DNA from: Candidatus Bathyarchaeota archaeon
GTDB lineage: Archaea; Thermoproteota; Bathyarchaeia; TCS64
DNA length: 5,925 nt
Reading direction: 5' to 3'
Assembly: GCA_003662205.1 (NCBI GenBank)
Contig: QMXQ01000102.1
Location: 1-5,925 of the forward strand
In this document: positions 5,534 to 5,925 of the stretch, in pieces
How the letters are laid out: every line of letters begins with the position of its first letter
Numbering within the stretch: the first letter of the stretch is position 1
Made by a program: the position numbers and the translations under genes
Notes under the pieces: generated by a model
The model's input: only the letters and a program-made list of their open reading frames with translations
Databases searched by the model: none
What the model was told of the DNA's origin: nothing

Positions 5534-5925
5534 TGACGGACCTGAGAGGCTTCCTGGACCGGCTTGAGGCGGACGGCGACCTCATACACATCGACGAGCC
5601 GCTCTCGCCCAAGTTCGAGGTCCCCGCGGTTCTGAAGCGGTTCGACGGCGGAAAGGCCCTCATCTTCCACAAGGTTGAGGGCCACGGAGCGGCCATCGTC
5701 GGGGGCGTCTGCGGGACCCGGCGGCGGATACTTGAAGCCCTCGGCGTCGCCGCCGAAGACCTCTACGAGCGGCTCCTGCGCGCGGTGAGGAATCCGACCC
5801 CCTGCGAGGTGGGGGACGGGCCGGTGAAGGAGGTGGTGGGGCGGCTCAGCCTCAGCGACGTCCCCGTGCTCACCCACTTCGAGGGGGACCCGGGCCCCTA
5901 CGTCACCGCGGGCATCCTCTACGCC
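5533..5925 (+). CDS. UbiD-family decarboxylase, N-terminal part (possible anhydromevalonate phosphate decarboxylase)
   Basis: The frame starts at ATG 5533 and is still open at the right edge after 131 residues, roughly a third of a usual UbiD protein. It opens with the family's N-terminal helix and strand (MTDLRGFLDRLEADGDLIHI), followed by FDGGKALIFHKVEGHGAAIVGGVCGTRRRILEALG, where UbiD proteins present the first alpha/beta domain, and by SDVPVLTHFEGDPGPYVTAG, the entry to the prenylated-FMN domain. UbiD enzymes are prenyl-FMN-dependent (de)carboxylases. In archaea the close homologue decarboxylates trans-anhydromevalonate 5-phosphate to isopentenyl phosphate in the modified mevalonate pathway. 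The short N-domain and the 'PVLTH...DPGPYVTAG' segment fit that archaeal group, but this is an inference. The metal- and prFMN-binding residues and the catalytic Glu/Arg lie beyond the window. No UbiX or phosphomevalonate dehydratase gene is visible here. Confidence 0.9.
   Translation, partial: MTDLRGFLDRLEADGDLIHIDEPLSPKFEVPAVLKRFDGGKALIFHKVEGHGAAIVGGVCGTRRRILEALGVAAEDLYERLLRAVRNPTPCEVGDGPVKEVVGRLSLSDVPVLTHFEGDPGPYVTAGILYA

Noticed and set aside
1..5925. CRISPR array, tRNA or rRNA, transposon or attachment site
   Set aside because: I saw no regularly spaced repeats, tRNA-like cloverleaf with a T-loop motif, transposase motifs or terminal inverted repeats. Coding sequence fills nearly the whole window.

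Overview
The window is a GC-rich, gene-dense piece of an archaeal chromosome. The archaeal assignment rests on an AglB/STT3-type oligosaccharyltransferase, a UbiD-family protein resembling the archaeal mevalonate-pathway decarboxylase, a COG3199-type NAD kinase, TATA-like islands in the intergenic gaps and very short leaders. The gene set and the possible DUF2153 protein suggest the Thermoproteota/Bathyarchaeia side of the Archaea, but the lineage is an inference and cannot be fixed from this window. I see no insertion sequence, phage gene, CRISPR array, tRNA or rRNA.

Layout from left to right: (1) C-terminal end of a radical SAM protein with a SPASM/twitch-type Cys cluster (+, cut by the left edge); (2) a single-domain parvulin prolyl isomerase of 93 residues (-); (3) a small helical protein, perhaps DUF2153 (+); (4) aglB, the N-glycosylation oligosaccharyltransferase (-); (5) a COG3199-like ATP-NAD kinase family protein (+); (6) a calcineurin-like metallophosphoesterase (-); (7) a 116-residue protein that I read as a tentative archaeal relative of the eukaryotic proteasome assembly chaperones PAC3/PAC4 (+); (8) the N-terminal 131 residues of a UbiD-family decarboxylase (+, cut by the right edge), whose start codon overlaps the stop codon of gene 7.

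The first seven genes alternate strand without exception. Tail-to-tail pairs are separated by 58, 9 and 3 nt. Head-to-head pairs share gaps of 128, 77 and 86 nt, each holding AT-rich promoter-like elements. Only genes 7 and 8 form an operon. No gap exceeds 130 bases, so there is no long non-coding stretch to explain.

The genes are mostly housekeeping and do not form one pathway: protein glycosylation, protein folding, cofactor phosphorylation, phosphoester hydrolysis and probably isoprenoid synthesis. No convincing new defence or mobile system is present. The most interesting item is the PAC3/PAC4-like small protein translationally coupled to the UbiD gene.
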